A DNA stretch of 64,000 bases from Antilocapra americana (taxonomy: Eukaryota; Chordata; Mammalia; Artiodactyla; Antilocapridae), in the NCBI GenBank assembly GCA_007570785.1, contig ML664183.1, positions 14,754,204-14,818,203 on the forward strand, read 5' to 3'. Positions 22,466 to 34,027 of this stretch are shown piece by piece. The position numbers and the translations under genes are program-made. A model generated the notes under the pieces. That model made no database searches. It saw only the letters and a list, made by a program, of their open reading frames with translations, and had not been told where the DNA came from. Numbering within the stretch: the stretch's first letter is position 1; each line of letters starts with the position of its first letter.

Positions 22466-23189
22466 CTACTACCCACAGGGTACAGTGGGGTAACTTATCC
22501 TACTCCTGTTGAATGTGCCATTTAACTTCTTCTGCTTGAGTTTCTATGTCTTTATACTTTGAGAGGGTTGTTCCAAATAGCTTTTAATGTCCCTTCTCTG
22601 ATATTCCACGGGTCTTGGTAAAGGTGTCATGGTTTGCTCTGATGCCCCAAAAGGTAAGAATGAGCCTGATTAAAATTATCTTCAAGAATCCCTTGGTTGG
22701 GTGTCATATTGAAAGCTGATACACATCACTATTTAAGAGTAGTTTTCTCCCCTGTGTTTTCCCTGTTGGGGTTTCCTTTATTGAGCCCCAGATGAAGTCA
22801 ATGACTTTTTTAAAGGTCTATTTAAACTACATTCAGCATAGAGACATGCTCAACTGGGAAACTGAGACTAGCAAAAGGGACAATTGAGTCATTCCTCTGT
22901 ATAATAGTCACAATCTCAATGGAATGGCTGGCAGATAAAACTATAGTATGAAATTTCTACTTAATATTGGGTTATTGGATTTTCCTTTGTTGGCTTTTCT
23001 CCATTTGTTGTTTTTTTCCTATTTTCTCTTAAAAGGCTGGGCACATAGAGATCACTTAAGTATCATCCAATACTACTATTAAGTAAGAAAATATAAAGAA
23101 TTGGGAACCATAGTTGTACAGAGGAAGGATAATTACAAAACTATATATGTAATGGATCATATGAATTGAGTAAGAAAGACCTCGATTCA
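22466..23189. other. Unique sequence, no feature seen
   Basis: No repeat, exon or RNA gene recognised. Confidence 0.45.
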
Positions 23190-23202
23190 AAATCAGACTC
23201 TT

Positions 23203-23805
23203 CTACACTTGTACCCCAATGTTCATTGCAGCACTGTTTACAATATCTAGGACATGGAAGCAACTATATGTCCATCAGCAGATGAATGGATAAGAAAGTT
23301 GTGGTACATATACACAATGGAATATTACTCAGCTATTAAAAAGAACACATTTGAATCAGTTCTAATGAGGTGGATGAAACTTGAGCCTATAAGTCAGAAA
23401 GAAAAGCACCAATACAGTATATTAAGGCATATATATGGAATTGAGAAAGATGGTAATGATGACCTTATATGCAAGACAGCAAAAGAGACACAGATATAAA
23501 GGACAGACTTTTGGACTCTGTGGGAGAAGGCAAGGGTGGGATGATTTGAGAGAATAACACTGAAACATGCATATGACCATATGTGAAATAGATGACCAGT
23601 CCAAGTTCAAAGCATGAAGAGGGCACTCAAAGCTGATGCACTGGGACAACCCAGAGGGATGGGATGGGGAGGGATGTGGGAGGGGGGCTTGGGATGGGGA
23701 ACACATGTACACCCATGGCTGATTCATGTCAGTGTATGGCAAAAACCAACACAATATTGTAATTAGCCTCCAATTAAATAATGTAAAAAGAAAATCTACC
23801 CAAAA
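23203..23805 (+). mobile_element. Bovine-type L1 LINE 3' end with TSD
   Basis: Sense L1, 5'-truncated. End of ORF2 (GTACATATACACAATGGAATA, GGTGGATGAAACTTGAGCC), G-rich 3' UTR (GGGATGGGATGGGGAGGGAT), and the characteristic ending CATGGCTGATTCATGTCAGT, GTATGGCAAAAACCAACACA with an A-rich tail. TSD AAATCAGACTCTT (23190-23202) against AAATCAGATTCTT (23806-23818), one mismatch. Confidence 0.95.
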
Positions 23806-23844
23806 AAATCAGATTCTTGTTCTCATTCTCTGGTAATCTTGGAG

Positions 23845-23965
23845 TTGGAATCTATAAAACTGAAACAATAACACCTACACATGGGCCTGTAAGGAGAAGT
23901 AAATGAAATAATATGCATAAAGTGCTTAACACAGAATCTGGCATACCGTAAGTGTTCAAGAATGT
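23845..23965 (+). repeat. MIR SINE, 3' half
   Basis: ATAAAACTGAAACAATAACA, GAAATAATATGCATAAAGTG, CTTAACACAGAATCTGGCAT and GTAAGTGTTCAAGAATG follow the sense MIR 3' part. Confidence 0.75.
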
Positions 23966-24454
23966 CACTTAAAATAATCATTTTTGTATTATCACAGAAA
24001 GGAGAGAACTTGGGCAGGAAGTAGCCCTAGGAAAGAATATTGCGAAGCCATAAATAAGCCTAGGAGTAGACAAAAATGTATTCTCCCATCAAGAATTATC
24101 CCTTCAGATGGGGAGAGCAAATGTTTCTATGAGGAGATATTTTAAGAAGATGGTACTTGAGTGTGTGTTGCTGATGTCTTATTCTTTCCAAGTCCCATTC
24201 TGCATTCTCTCCAAAGCAAAACAATAGCTAAAACGGGCACCCTGGAATAGCCTTTATGACACCCCTACTATAAAGTTGAAGACAAGACCAGAACTTTGTT
24301 TACCTTGCGTTAGGCAGTAGCCACAATCCCTGGAATGGAAAGGCCTCAGGCAAGCATTCAAAGGTTAAAGTTCTTTACAACAGTCTGGCCATAAAAAGAA
24401 TCTCCCTAGGAAGTTGTGCTGTTGTGTGTGCGTGCGTGCGTGCGTGTGGTCGAC
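23966..24454. other. Unique sequence with a (TGCG)n run
   Basis: No named repeat apart from a TGTG/CGTG simple repeat at 24422-24448. Confidence 0.5.
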
Positions 24455-24870
24455 TTACAAAATATTCACAATCTAAAAGCTAAGAGTTCTGTTTTATTCA
24501 GTGGGAAATTTTAGGACATCAAGCCTGGGAGACAGCCTCTCAAGTAACCCTGAGAGAACTGCTCTGAGGAGGCGAGGAGAAGAGCCAGATTATACAGAAA
24601 TTTTACAACAAAGGGCAGGTAGTCTCCTCATCAAAAGATTACTGCTAATTAAAGAAAACCAGATATCTCTAGTTAAGGAATTTAGCATTCCTCAGTGTGT
24701 GGGAAGACACAAAAGTCTGGGTTCACTGAAATCATTCCTCTCATGTGTATCTCAGTATCCTGTGTGTTTCACATCCTGAGCTCCCTTGGGGTTCCCCATA
24801 GGGAGGAGTTGCAGTCCCAGTGGCTGCTAGTTCCCAGGTATTCTCCTTCCCGAGTGCCTTTAGGGGCATC

Positions 24871-25120
24871 CCAGGCAATGGCACCCCACTCCAGTACTCC
24901 TGCCTGGAAAATCCCGTGGACAGAGGACCCTGGCAGGCTGCAGTCCATGGGGTTGCTAAGAATCAGACACGACTGGACAACTTCATTTTCACTTTTCACT
25001 TTCATGCACTAGAGAAGGAAATGGCAACCCACTCCAGCATTCTTGCCTGGAGAATCCCAGGAACTCTAAGGGGTCGCACAGAGTCGGACACAACTGAAGC
25101 GACTTAGCAGCAGCAGCAGC
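24871..25120 (+). repeat. Bov-A2 SINE (dimer)
   Basis: Two Bov-A monomers joined by a TTCATTTTCACTTTTCACTT linker. Each has CCCACTCCAG and CTTGCCTGG (first monomer CTCCTGCCTGG). It ends in GCGACTTAGCAGCAGCAGCAGC, the (GCA)n tail typical of this family. Confidence 0.96.
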
Positions 25121-25230
25121 TGGTAGTTCAGCTGTTAAAGAATCTGCCTGCCATGCAGGAGACCCCAGTTTGATTCCTGGGTTGGGAAGATCCCCTGGAG
25201 AAATGATAGGCTATCCACCCCAGTATTCTT
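25121..25230 (+). repeat. Bov-tA SINE fragment
   Basis: Head and middle of a Bov-tA (AAAGAATCTGCCTGCCATGC to CACCCCAGTATTCTTG), with no tail. Confidence 0.88.
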
Positions 25231-25312
25231 GGGCTTTTATGGTGGCTCAGCTGGTAAAGAATCCACCCGCAAACCCAGGAGATCTGGGTTTGATCCCTGG
25301 GTTGGGAAGACT
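25231..25312 (+). repeat. Bov-tA SINE head, 3'-truncated
   Basis: A second head directly after the previous one (GGGCTTTTATGGTGGCTCAG to CCCTGGGTTGGGAAGA). It stops before the Bov-A body. Confidence 0.85.
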
Positions 25313-25560
25313 TAGGGCTCAGGAACTCACATTGAGGGGCTGCAATCACTAGTGGCTGTGACATCCTTGTTTACTGATATGGCAGGAAATATTGCATTTC
25401 TCAGTGTGTTAGCAGGTTTTTTGACCCCTCAGGAACTTCAAGAGATTATGAAAGGTTTGCATTTGAGCAAAACCTATACCATAAACCTAAAGCTATGGAA
25501 AAACAAACCCTATAACATTGCAATTAAAGAAACAAGGAAGCTGTGAAACGTTCCCCCCGT

Positions 25561-25901
25561 GTTTCAAGAAGGGAAAAATGCATGCAAATTAATATGACTC
25601 CTTCACAGAGACAAAGAATGACATCACTTCCACCACTCCAGGCTTAGCAGCTGGGAGACGCAATACCTTGATTTGACCCCCTCTCGCAACAGCACTTGAA
25701 GTATTATGGCATCAGACCCTCAACCAATTTTCATTTTTACCCAAGACCTCATTCAAGGAAGGAGTAAGATGCGGTAGAAGAAAAAGGAATGAGAGGAAAG
25801 GAAATCTCCCATATTCAGATTGAACAACACAGTAGGAATTAGTCTGTTGAATATTTTATTTACCTGGGTCATGAAACCAGGTCACATATGGTACAGCTGT
25901 A
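25561..25901. other. Unique sequence, no feature seen
   Basis: No repeat or gene recognised. Confidence 0.4.
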
Positions 25902-25911
25902 GGAGAGATTT

Positions 25912-26035
25912 TGTTTTTAATTTTCTGGCTGCACCATGTGGCATGTGGGATACTACTTCACCCATCCAGGAATCGAACCTGTGCTCCCTGCAGTGGAAGC
26001 ACTGAATCTTAACCAATGGACCGCCAGGGAAGTCT
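25912..26035 (-). repeat. CHR-1-type SINE with 10-bp TSD
   Basis: Antisense partial copy (TTTTCTGGCTGCACCATGTG, then AACCAATGGACCGCCAGGGA). Perfect TSD GGAGAGATTT at 25902-25911 and 26036-26045. Confidence 0.93.
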
Positions 26036-26045
26036 GGAGAGATTT

Positions 26046-29000
26046 ATCTTAAGAGAAATGCGTAATGCCAGTATCAATAAGACTGAGGTAAAGATGGGGA
26101 AAAAAGGAAAAGAAGCATTAACTCTAGAGGCCAAAGAATGGTACTGACTCCAACATAAAAATGTGTAGAAATATGTATGTAGAAGGAGAACCAACTCTCT
26201 AGTGCTTAGGAGCTTGTTAAGAGTTGAGGCTTTGAAGTTTGGGTTGAGGGTCAGAGGCTACTTATACATGTAATATGACAGGGTAAGTCACTCTTAGTCC
26301 TGTACTTGTGCTCTTCACATGCATTCTTTTAAATTGCATTAAATGGCTTTTGCTTTGCATGGTCAACAATAGAATTGCTTGTAAAACTTCCTATTCTGTG
26401 ACCAGGTGTGAAGATTGCCCTTCTCTTCCTGCTTTGAGGCTACATGTGGTCCTATGACTTGCTTTTCTATTATGAGCTGAAGTAACGTGTCACTTTCTGG
26501 CAGAAACTTTAAATAAGAGTCAGTGTATGATTTACTGTATCTTCTTCCCTTGTTTTGGTGATTATAAAGTTATGTATCAAGATGGCACCTCCTCCACCCT
26601 GGGTCCTTAAGTGGCTACATTGAGCAGGACATGCCTACGACTTGAGATGGATGCGTAATGTGAGTGACAAGTAGGCATTTACTACATTGGGTCATTAAAA
26701 GGCCTGATCGTTGTCTCCTCCCCAGTTCACACTTGTGAGATCATATTAGAAAGCACCACTTGTGCAAGTCACTAAGACTAGTGTGTACTGCATCTGAAAT
26801 TAAAACAAACTTCTTTTCCCCTGACTCACTAAATCTCCCTTCTTCCCACAAAGACCTCGGAGTTGCCAAAGTAGAATGTCCACACCTCGAAACCGTTATC
26901 TTTGGTAAGCTAGTCTAAATTTAGATGGTAACTTATATTTGCTTTCCCTAACAAAAGTGAGCCTCACAAAGTGATGGAATGAACCCTAAATACAGCTGCC
27001 TAAACCTTTAGTCTTTCATCAAAGAGTCTGTAACACCATGACCTCCTTACTTTATGCCTTTAGGGAAAATTCTGTCCACATAGAGCCACAAGTGACATCA
27101 AAGAAATTAGGTATTCTTCAATGCTTGTCTTTTCGGTTTTTCCATTTTCAAGTTCTTTTCTTGTGTCAAAGCCAATTTTCTGTTTCCCTGCTCCTCCCAC
27201 ATCTCATTTTGCAGAGCCATTGCAATAAGGATGCTTTCCAAGCCATGCAAGAAGAAGCAGGACAATTGCTATCCCTTTAGACATCTGGAGGAATTCTCTT
27301 GCACTTTACTCACCTTCAGAAAGGAGTCTTAAAAAGTCCCAAAAAGAGCTCAAAAGCTTTGCAAATTGCTAGTGACTGTGACCCTCTCTATCTAATTTAT
27401 TTCCATCTTCAAGGCCTGTATTAGTCTCTATTTTTATAGCAAAGCAGCAGTCTGTCTTTAAGGCTTTTGTTTCTTATTTTTACTTTCTCTCTCAACACTT
27501 TTTTTCATTTCCTCTAAACCTTTTCCAGTTCACTTCTCCAACTCGACATTCATCTTGACAAGAGGTAGGGAAGTAAATTGTAGGGAAGAGGGACAAGGAG
27601 ACAAAGGAAAAGGAGAAGTGGGTAAAAGTAATTATTGTAGTGAAGTCTTCAGAGAAGTTTGATAATGTAAGAAGAATGGAGAATCAGGTTTTGAATGGAT
27701 TTTACTGTGCAGAATGGGGAGAGACCATGAAAAAAAATATCAGAGAATCAAAGTGAGAGTTAATAGAAGAAAGGAGTGAAATGGAGTTAGGATCTCTTTA
27801 GTGGCTTGGTCATCAATTAAGTTCATAAACTGTTACTACTGGACAAACCACTGGCCTTAGGAAACAGTGCCAAGAGAAAATGCTGAGTCCAGTGACATAT
27901 AACAACTTGTAATTTCTCATGGCATTTGTTACTTAGTGAAAGTGGAATGCCTCATTCTGCTTATTTCAATAAAAACAGCTTTGACACATATGAACAGTAT
28001 ACTTGATTGGGACAGCAACCAAAACAATGACTCATTTTCCTCTCACATGCAAATCTTAAGACTTAACTGACAAAACCATACTGTTTTGTAATTATTTTTG
28101 CATCTAGTTACCATACATTTGGAACCATATTCTTCTCTGAAGCACATCAACACAATTTTTTTCAAGCTGGAAAATGCCTGTCCACCCACCTTCCTTTCTG
28201 TTCTTCTGGTATTTACCAAGTGGCTAATGTATGAATACCTTTGTGTTCCACTTTTCCAATGGCTCAGAAATAAAGCTAGATGAAGCAGTCCTCTTTTTGG
28301 TATCCCTGATGAAATTTTAGTTCTAGAGAAAATAAGTAATATTGTAATCTGATTTATAATGGCAAAAGACCTCTATTGTATTTATCTGCCAGGTACCTTT
28401 TATTTTTCTAATAACAATGCCCCTCCTCTGCCTTGGAAAAAAATGTCCTTCTCTCATGTCACCTGGTTCTGGTGTGACAGTCAGAACACTTTTCTCCATT
28501 TTCTAACCCTTTTCCCTATGGAGTAGGGCACTGGCCCAGACCTCACCAACTGTGTCCCTCCTTCAGCCGATACACACTTGAACCATTGTAAGGAAAAGAA
28601 CAAAGGTCATGCTTTGCTATTTAAAAGTTTCTATTTAATTTGATTTTCTACTGTAAGCCTCGGGTGTATGTGTGTGTACCCGTGCACACCTGGTCGTTCA
28701 GTCTCAGAAATTTTGTTAAGTGTTTTAACGTTCAGCCAGCAACTTTCTAAAAAACAGCCAACCATGTGAAAATTCACAACAGCAGAAAGTTAATCTTTAC
28801 TTCCCTTGTCCTCATAGATGTTACACATTTTAAAGTTTTTGCTTTCGCCAAGAGAGGTAACAGCACCTTAGTCTGCCTGGGGGGATGAATACTCTTATGA
28901 ATCCATGATCAAAAGTGGGAGACATGTATTATTAATAGGAATGGGAGGAACACAAACAACTAGTAAACTCTAGATTCACGCTTGGTTATATTGAACTGTA

Positions 29001-29089
29001 TATAATGTATATAGTGGTCAAGTATGGTTTTCAAAACAACCTTACATAATTCAAAAAAAAAAACAACACCTGGGCATTCTACTCCAAAA
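26046..29089. other. Repeat-poor unique stretch
   Basis: About 3 kb without a repeat I can name and without an exon that I can support. Short ORFs (27038-27280, 28098-28283) lack recognisable features. Confidence 0.45.
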
Positions 29090-29100
29090 AATTCTCTTTA

Positions 29101-29281
29101 AAAAAATTTATTTTATTTATTTGATTGTGCTGGGTCCTAGTTGAGGCACACAGGATCTTTAGTTGAGGCATGAGAACTCTGAGCGGCAGCATGCAGGATC
29201 TAGTTGCCTGACCAGGGATGCTCCCCTTTGTTGGAAACATGGAGTTTTAGCCATTGGACCACCAGGGAAGTCTTCACCACC
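29101..29281 (-). repeat. CHR-1-type SINE with perfect 11-bp TSD
   Basis: Antisense copy (TTATTTATTTGATTGTGCTG, GATCTAGTTGCCTGACCAGG, CATTGGACCACCAGGGAAGT). TSD AATTCTCTTTA at 29090-29100 and 29282-29292. Confidence 0.95.
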
Positions 29282-29323
29282 AATTCTCTTTATGTACAAT
29301 TCAATCTTGAATAGGTGGGGGGG

Positions 29324-29620
29324 GTTAATTGAAGTACAGTTGATTAACAGTATTGTGTTCATTTCTAGGATAGAGCACAGTGATTCAGTATTTTTGCAGA
29401 TTATATTCCATTATAGGTTATTACAAGATAATGGGTCTAATTCCCTATGCTAGAACAGTAAATCCTTATTGCCTATTTTATACATAGAATTTTGTATTCT
29501 TTAATGCCATACTCCTGTTTTATTCCTCCGCACATCTCACATTTGGTAACCAAAAACTTGTTTTCTTTCTCTGAGTCTGTTTCTGTTTTGCTTATGCATT
29601 CAGTTGTAGTGTTTATTTAG
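29324..29620 (-). mobile_element. L1 LINE 3' UTR fragment
   Basis: Antisense L1 3' UTR: TTGAAGTACAGTTGATTAAC, TTCCATTATAGGTTATTACA, TTTGGTAACCAAAAACTTGT and GAGTCTGTTTCTGTTTTGC. No coding part remains. Confidence 0.88.
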
Positions 29621-29717
29621 TTTCAGGTGGGTTTTTTTATTTTTTACATCATTTAGCTATTCACCTAGAAAACTGCCTAACAGTCTTTTGACTAGACATA
29701 TCATAAAAGTTCATCCA

Positions 29718-29862
29718 ACCCTGGAATTTACAAACCTGACTGTGCACAAGAGCCACCTGTGGAATTTTTTAAATTCTGACTTCCAGATCCTTCCCCCTTT
29801 ATTTTTAACAAGTTCCATGTGTGATTCTTCTCCACATCTAGCTTAGCTTGAGAATCACTAGC
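29718..29862 (+). mobile_element. MER5-type hAT MITE
   Basis: CACAAGAGCCACCTGTGGAA, TTAACAAGTTCCATGTGTGA and the closing TTGAGAATCACTAG follow a MER5/Charlie non-autonomous element from one terminal inverted repeat to the other. Confidence 0.7.
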
Positions 29863-30636
29863 TTACTCCATCTTTCTCCAAATTGTTCATTTTCAATCTT
29901 GAAAAATTAAAATTCCAAAAGTGTGCATGCTTAGAGTAAGAATCATCTTCTTACTCTTCATATAAGTATTTCAGTTTCAGAACACAGAGGCTCTCCTTGA
30001 TGACTGTAAGCTGTCAAGATCCTTTTGTGGGTGTAAAGTACATCACCAGAGTTGTTTACAAGATGCAGGGTCCCATTTTGTATGATGGTAAAATGATGAA
30101 TCAGATGTACCAAGTGTTTTAACGACTCAAACATAAATTGCTGGGTAGATTTCACTTGCAAATAATTGTATTAATTCTTTCAGGTCATTTGGATACCACC
30201 TAGTAAAGTTTAGCATCCATGGTCATGGTCAAGAATATAACATTTTCTCCCCAAACATGCTGAAATTTACATTTAGAGAGTAGTGAGTTATTCAATGTCT
30301 GATCTCTAGCAGGAAGAGAGGAAGTGGAGATTCTCTTCCATGGAAGGAGAGGAAAAACATAACAGAAAATGCACAGGCAGGAGAACAGTTCACTTAGACC
30401 TCAGGCACAACTTGTCAATCCTTTGAATCCTATCTTCCTCCCCCAGTTACACTAAAATCATTCCCCAGTCACACTTCTTTCTCTCCCACTCCCATGCCTT
30501 GGAACAGGCTGTTCTGTACTCTTTGATGAAGTTCTGTTTCTTAAGACCCGTTGAACTGTTCTCCTCCTGTAGCGGTTTCTTTAGTTCTCTGGGTCTGTTC
30601 TCTACCCGCTCAATATCTCTATTTAGCTTTCATGAC
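29863..30636. other. Unique sequence, no feature seen
   Basis: No repeat or gene recognised. The 196-codon frame starting at 30499 runs into antisense BovB and is fortuitous. Confidence 0.45.
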
Positions 30637-31015
30637 AGTTCAGTTCAGTTGCTCAGTTGTGTCCAACTCTTTGTGACCCCATGGACTGCAGCACGCCAGG
30701 CTTCCCTGTCCATTACCAACTCCCAGAGCTTGCTCAAACTCAGGTCCATCAAGTCGGTGATGCCATCCAACCATCTCATCCTCTGTCATGCCCTTCTCCT
30801 CCTGCCTTCAATCTTTCCCAGCATCAGGGTCTTTTCCAATGAGTCAGTTCTTTGCATCAGGTGGCCAAAGTATTGGAGCTTCAGCTTCAGCATCAGTCCT
30901 TCCAATGAATATTCAGGACTGATTTCCTGTAGGAATGACTGGTTTGATCTCCTTGCAGTCCAAGGGACTCTCAAGAGTCTTCTCCAACAACCCAGTTCAA
31001 AAGCATCAATTCTTC
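30637..31015 (-). mobile_element. BovB LINE 3' end, 5'-truncated
   Basis: Antisense BovB: it starts with the repeated CAGTTCAGTT tail, then GCATCAAGTCGGTGATGCCA-type sequence, and ends at AGTTCAAAAGCATCAATTCT. It covers only the C-terminal codons of the RT ORF (minus strand, MLKLKLQYFGHLMQRTDS at 30786-30974) plus the 3' UTR. Confidence 0.94.
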
Positions 31016-31049
31016 ATCAAAAGCACACTTCAAAAGCATTTTTGAATTT

Positions 31050-31115
31050 CCAATTCCTAGCACAGTGCCTGACACCCAGAAAGTGCTGAGTAAATGCTCA
31101 TTGAATAGTAAATAA
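31050..31115 (+). repeat. L2 LINE 3' tip
   Basis: CCTAGCACAGTGCCTGACAC through GTAAATGCTCATTGAATAGT matches the sense end of L2. Confidence 0.6.
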
Positions 31116-31410
31116 AATAATTTGCTTGACCTGCCCTAATTGTGTGTTTAAGTGGCAACTAGAGAGGGCTAGGTGTCCTCTTGAGTTCCATGACACAATA
31201 AATCCACTGGCCTTTTGAAACAAGACAGAAGTCCCTGTCTGGCAGCTGCATTCAGCAACCTGTCAACAGAATTCTGAGACTGGGGTTGCTGTGGTTTCAA
31301 CCCATGACAAGACAGAGGAAAAACTGGTGTGAAAAACCCAGATGTGTGTAACCAGGTAAACCAAATGACCAGTTTCAAAACCCAGGAATATCAGCTTTAT
31401 TCTGGCAGTA

Positions 31411-31981
31411 TTTTTTTTAATTTGTAATATAATTGCTTTACAATGTGGTGCTAGTTTCTGCTGTACAACAAAGTGAATCAGCTATGTGTATACATTCATC
31501 TCTTCCCTCGTGAGCCTCCCTCCCACGCCACCCCAATCCTACCCTTCTAGGTCATCACAGAGCACCGAACTGAGCTCCCTGTTACACAGTAGCGTCCCAC
31601 TAGCTTTCTCCTTTACACCTGGTAGTGTACATACATCAGTGCTACCCTCCCAATTTGGCCCACCCTTCCTTCGGTCCACAGTCCATTCTCTAGGTCTGGA
31701 TCTCTGCTCCTGTCCTGCAGGTAGTTTCATTGGTACCATTTTTCTAGATTCCATATGTATGTGGTAATATAGGAGATTTGCTTTTCTCTTTCTGACTTAC
31801 TCCACTCTGTATGATGCTCTCTAGGTCCATCATACATCTTTGCAAATGGCACAATTTCATTCCATTTAATCGCTGAGTAATATTCCATTGTATGTATCTA
31901 CCATATCTTATCCATTCCTCTACCAATGGACATTTAGGTTGCTAAAGACACATGTACTCCATTTCGTTGCAGCATTTACAT
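31411..31981 (-). mobile_element. L1 LINE 3' end with short 5' inversion
   Basis: Antisense L1 3' UTR and ORF2 end from the poly(T) at 31411 (TTTACAATGTGGTGCTAGTT, CTCTAGGTCCATCATACATC) to GGACATTTAGGTTGCT near 31945. The final ~36 bp (AAAGACACATGTACTCCATTTC and GTTGCAGCATTTACA) read as sense ORF2 from just upstream, so the 5' end is inverted. The flanking 8-bp repeat TGGCAGTA (31403-31410, 31982-31989) is a plausible TSD. Confidence 0.85.
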
Positions 31982-32249
31982 TGGCAGTAGGTATTTAGAG
32001 CTGTCCTAAAACCAAGAGGAGGACTAAGATCAAAGATTAGGGGCATAACCATGGATCCCAGGAAGAGATGATATAGGTTGCAGGGACTAGCAAATGATGA
32101 CTCGGTTTTACCAGGACTGAAAGACTATAATAGTCAGGACTCTAGAATTACAAGGGATTAAAAAAAAAACCCAAAATGAATGTAACTGCAGAAGAATATA
32201 TAGAAAAAAATATGTCCCTCCTCTAGGATCCCAAAGCCCCCTCTGGGCA

Positions 32250-32395
32250 TCCTTATAGTGTATTGTGTTGTCTTTTTTCACCACCAAACTGTGAGCCCCT
32301 CAAGAAAAGCCACTTCAACTTATTCCTCTTCTCTTCCAAACACCCCACTAGGAACCCAGCATATTGTCTGACACTTAATTTACACCTAACATGTT
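32250..32395 (+). repeat. L2 LINE 3' fragment
   Basis: AACTGTGAGCCCCTCAAGAA and CCCAGCATATTGTCTGACAC resemble the L2 3' region, diverged. Confidence 0.5.
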
Positions 32396-33289
32396 TTTCC
32401 ATTGAACTTTAAGAATGGAGAAGTGTCTAACTTTTGCCTTCTAAGTCCTGGAGCTAAAGACAAGATTTTAACACAATGTGTTTTACTATGTGAATTTCAG
32501 GATACTTCTAGGAGTTCCTTGAATCTGCCATTATGAAACATTTTTGCCCTAAATTATGTGTGATGACTAGAGCTTCATAGATGATAGAAATAAAACAGAT
32601 ATGAGCAGAAAAGGGGGGGAAAAAACCCCACAGAAACAACACAGAAACGCTTAATGATATACTAAACAGTGTTTTATTTAGTGCCTGAGAAGGTAAAAGC
32701 TTCTTTAATTCCACTGCTATTTTGAAATGAAATCTGCCGTTGTTCTGACTGTTCCTTGTTCCAGACAAGTTTGGGTGTGCTGGCTGATATATAGTGTAGT
32801 GACTCTGATACAGTGTTAGACGTCTGAGTGACAGAATGGTATCAGCTTTTTGCAGAAGTTAGCTCCAATTTTATTGAAAAAGAAGTTATCTGAGGAGATT
32901 GAGCAGTGACTGCATATGCATATAAATGCTCCAGCAGTCAAAGACTTGTAAAGTATCCACATTTTCAAACTGACTTACACAATAGAAAAACTCCTACTTT
33001 TCTTCCAGTCTTATATATCATTAAAGGGGCACTATAAAATATATTTTATATAAGCACATATAAATATCATTGCTATAAAATATCATTGCTTTCCTTTCTT
33101 GCTTTTTATCACTATGAGTCCAGACGTAAGATTATATTAACAATAAATGGACATCTTGGCCTATGCTTTCTTCACAAGGTGACTGTCAAATTCTTACAGT
33201 TATCTCCTCATTTATTCCATATGAATTCAAAGCATCAATTGCCTATTTTATGGAAGACATAGGATCTGAATATGGAGAGATGCATAATT
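32396..33289. other. Unique sequence, no feature seen
   Basis: No repeat or gene recognised. Confidence 0.45.
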
Positions 33290-33480
33290 CATAGTCCTAG
33301 CCTTCAAAGTGCTCAAAGTCTAAGAAAAAAACAAAGAGTTACCATATAATACCCTAAGTGCTATGATAAAGACTTTACAGGGTAATGTATTACCATGGAA
33401 GGGGAAAAAACTCTTAACTGCCCATCTGGAAGGATGGGAATTTGGAAGGGCTGGACATGTTTACCAGGAAATATCATGGG
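33290..33480 (-). repeat. L2 LINE trace, antisense
   Basis: GTCCTAGCCTTCAAAGTGCT, CAAAGTCTAAG and CTAAGTGCTATGATAAAGAC follow the antisense L2 order (agctcacagtctag, agtgctatgata). Confidence 0.5.
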
Positions 33481-34027
33481 AAATTTATGGCAATTCCACG
33501 GAAATTTTGGAGATACTATTGTAATACTTTGAGGTCTGCTCAGCTAAGTAGGTTTCTTCCAAATAGTAAACCAGTAAGTGTTTGCTGTTGAGTGCAAAAG
33601 TCTTAATTCTGAGTGAAATGAATATCTGGAATTTGCACATTTAGCATGAACTATACCCACAGCCTGAATAAAGCAAGCCAAATAAATGAATGATTCATTC
33701 AATTCACGCAAAAGCAAGGTCCCTTAACCCAGTTTCCATGGAAATTGTTTCTCTATACCTTAATCTTAGTTCTAGGTTTGCTCCCCTCTAAGGACCTAGT
33801 CAAAAAAGCAATGTAGGTTTACTAACAAAGGTGTACACATTGATGGAGGTAAAGTTGATAAGCATTAGGACACCATGGTAGGAGGAGACCTGGGTGTAAA
33901 ATTTGGGATATCAGGCCTAGCAATGGTTTAGAATAATACTCTTTATAAAATTATAAATGGTGCACCGGAAGGGTGAATGGTATAGTTTGTTTTCCATTAT
34001 AGCCACCCAATACATGGCTGTTTACTC
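33481..34027. other. Unique sequence, no feature seen
   Basis: No repeat or gene recognised. Confidence 0.45.

Larger units (their letters stand above)
24455..25560. repeat. LTR-like interspersed repeat, unclassified, split by SINEs
   Basis: The flanks 24455-24870 and 25313-25560 resemble a medium-age LTR-type repeat of ruminants (GACAGCCTCTCAAGTAACCC, GGGTTCACTGAAATCATTCC on the left; GAAATATTGCATTTCTCAGT, GCAAAACCTATACCATAAAC on the right). I recall this arrangement but cannot name the family. Three Bov SINE pieces lie between the halves. No gag, pol or env coding is visible. Confidence 0.4.

Noticed and set aside
24871..25312. Tandem repeats that might suggest a CRISPR-like or satellite array
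   Set aside because: The repeats are Bov-A2 monomers and Bov-tA heads, which are known SINE units with no regular spacers.
30499..31089. 196-codon open frame
   Set aside because: The second half is the antisense strand of a BovB 3' region, where such frames are common; the first half has no gene feature.
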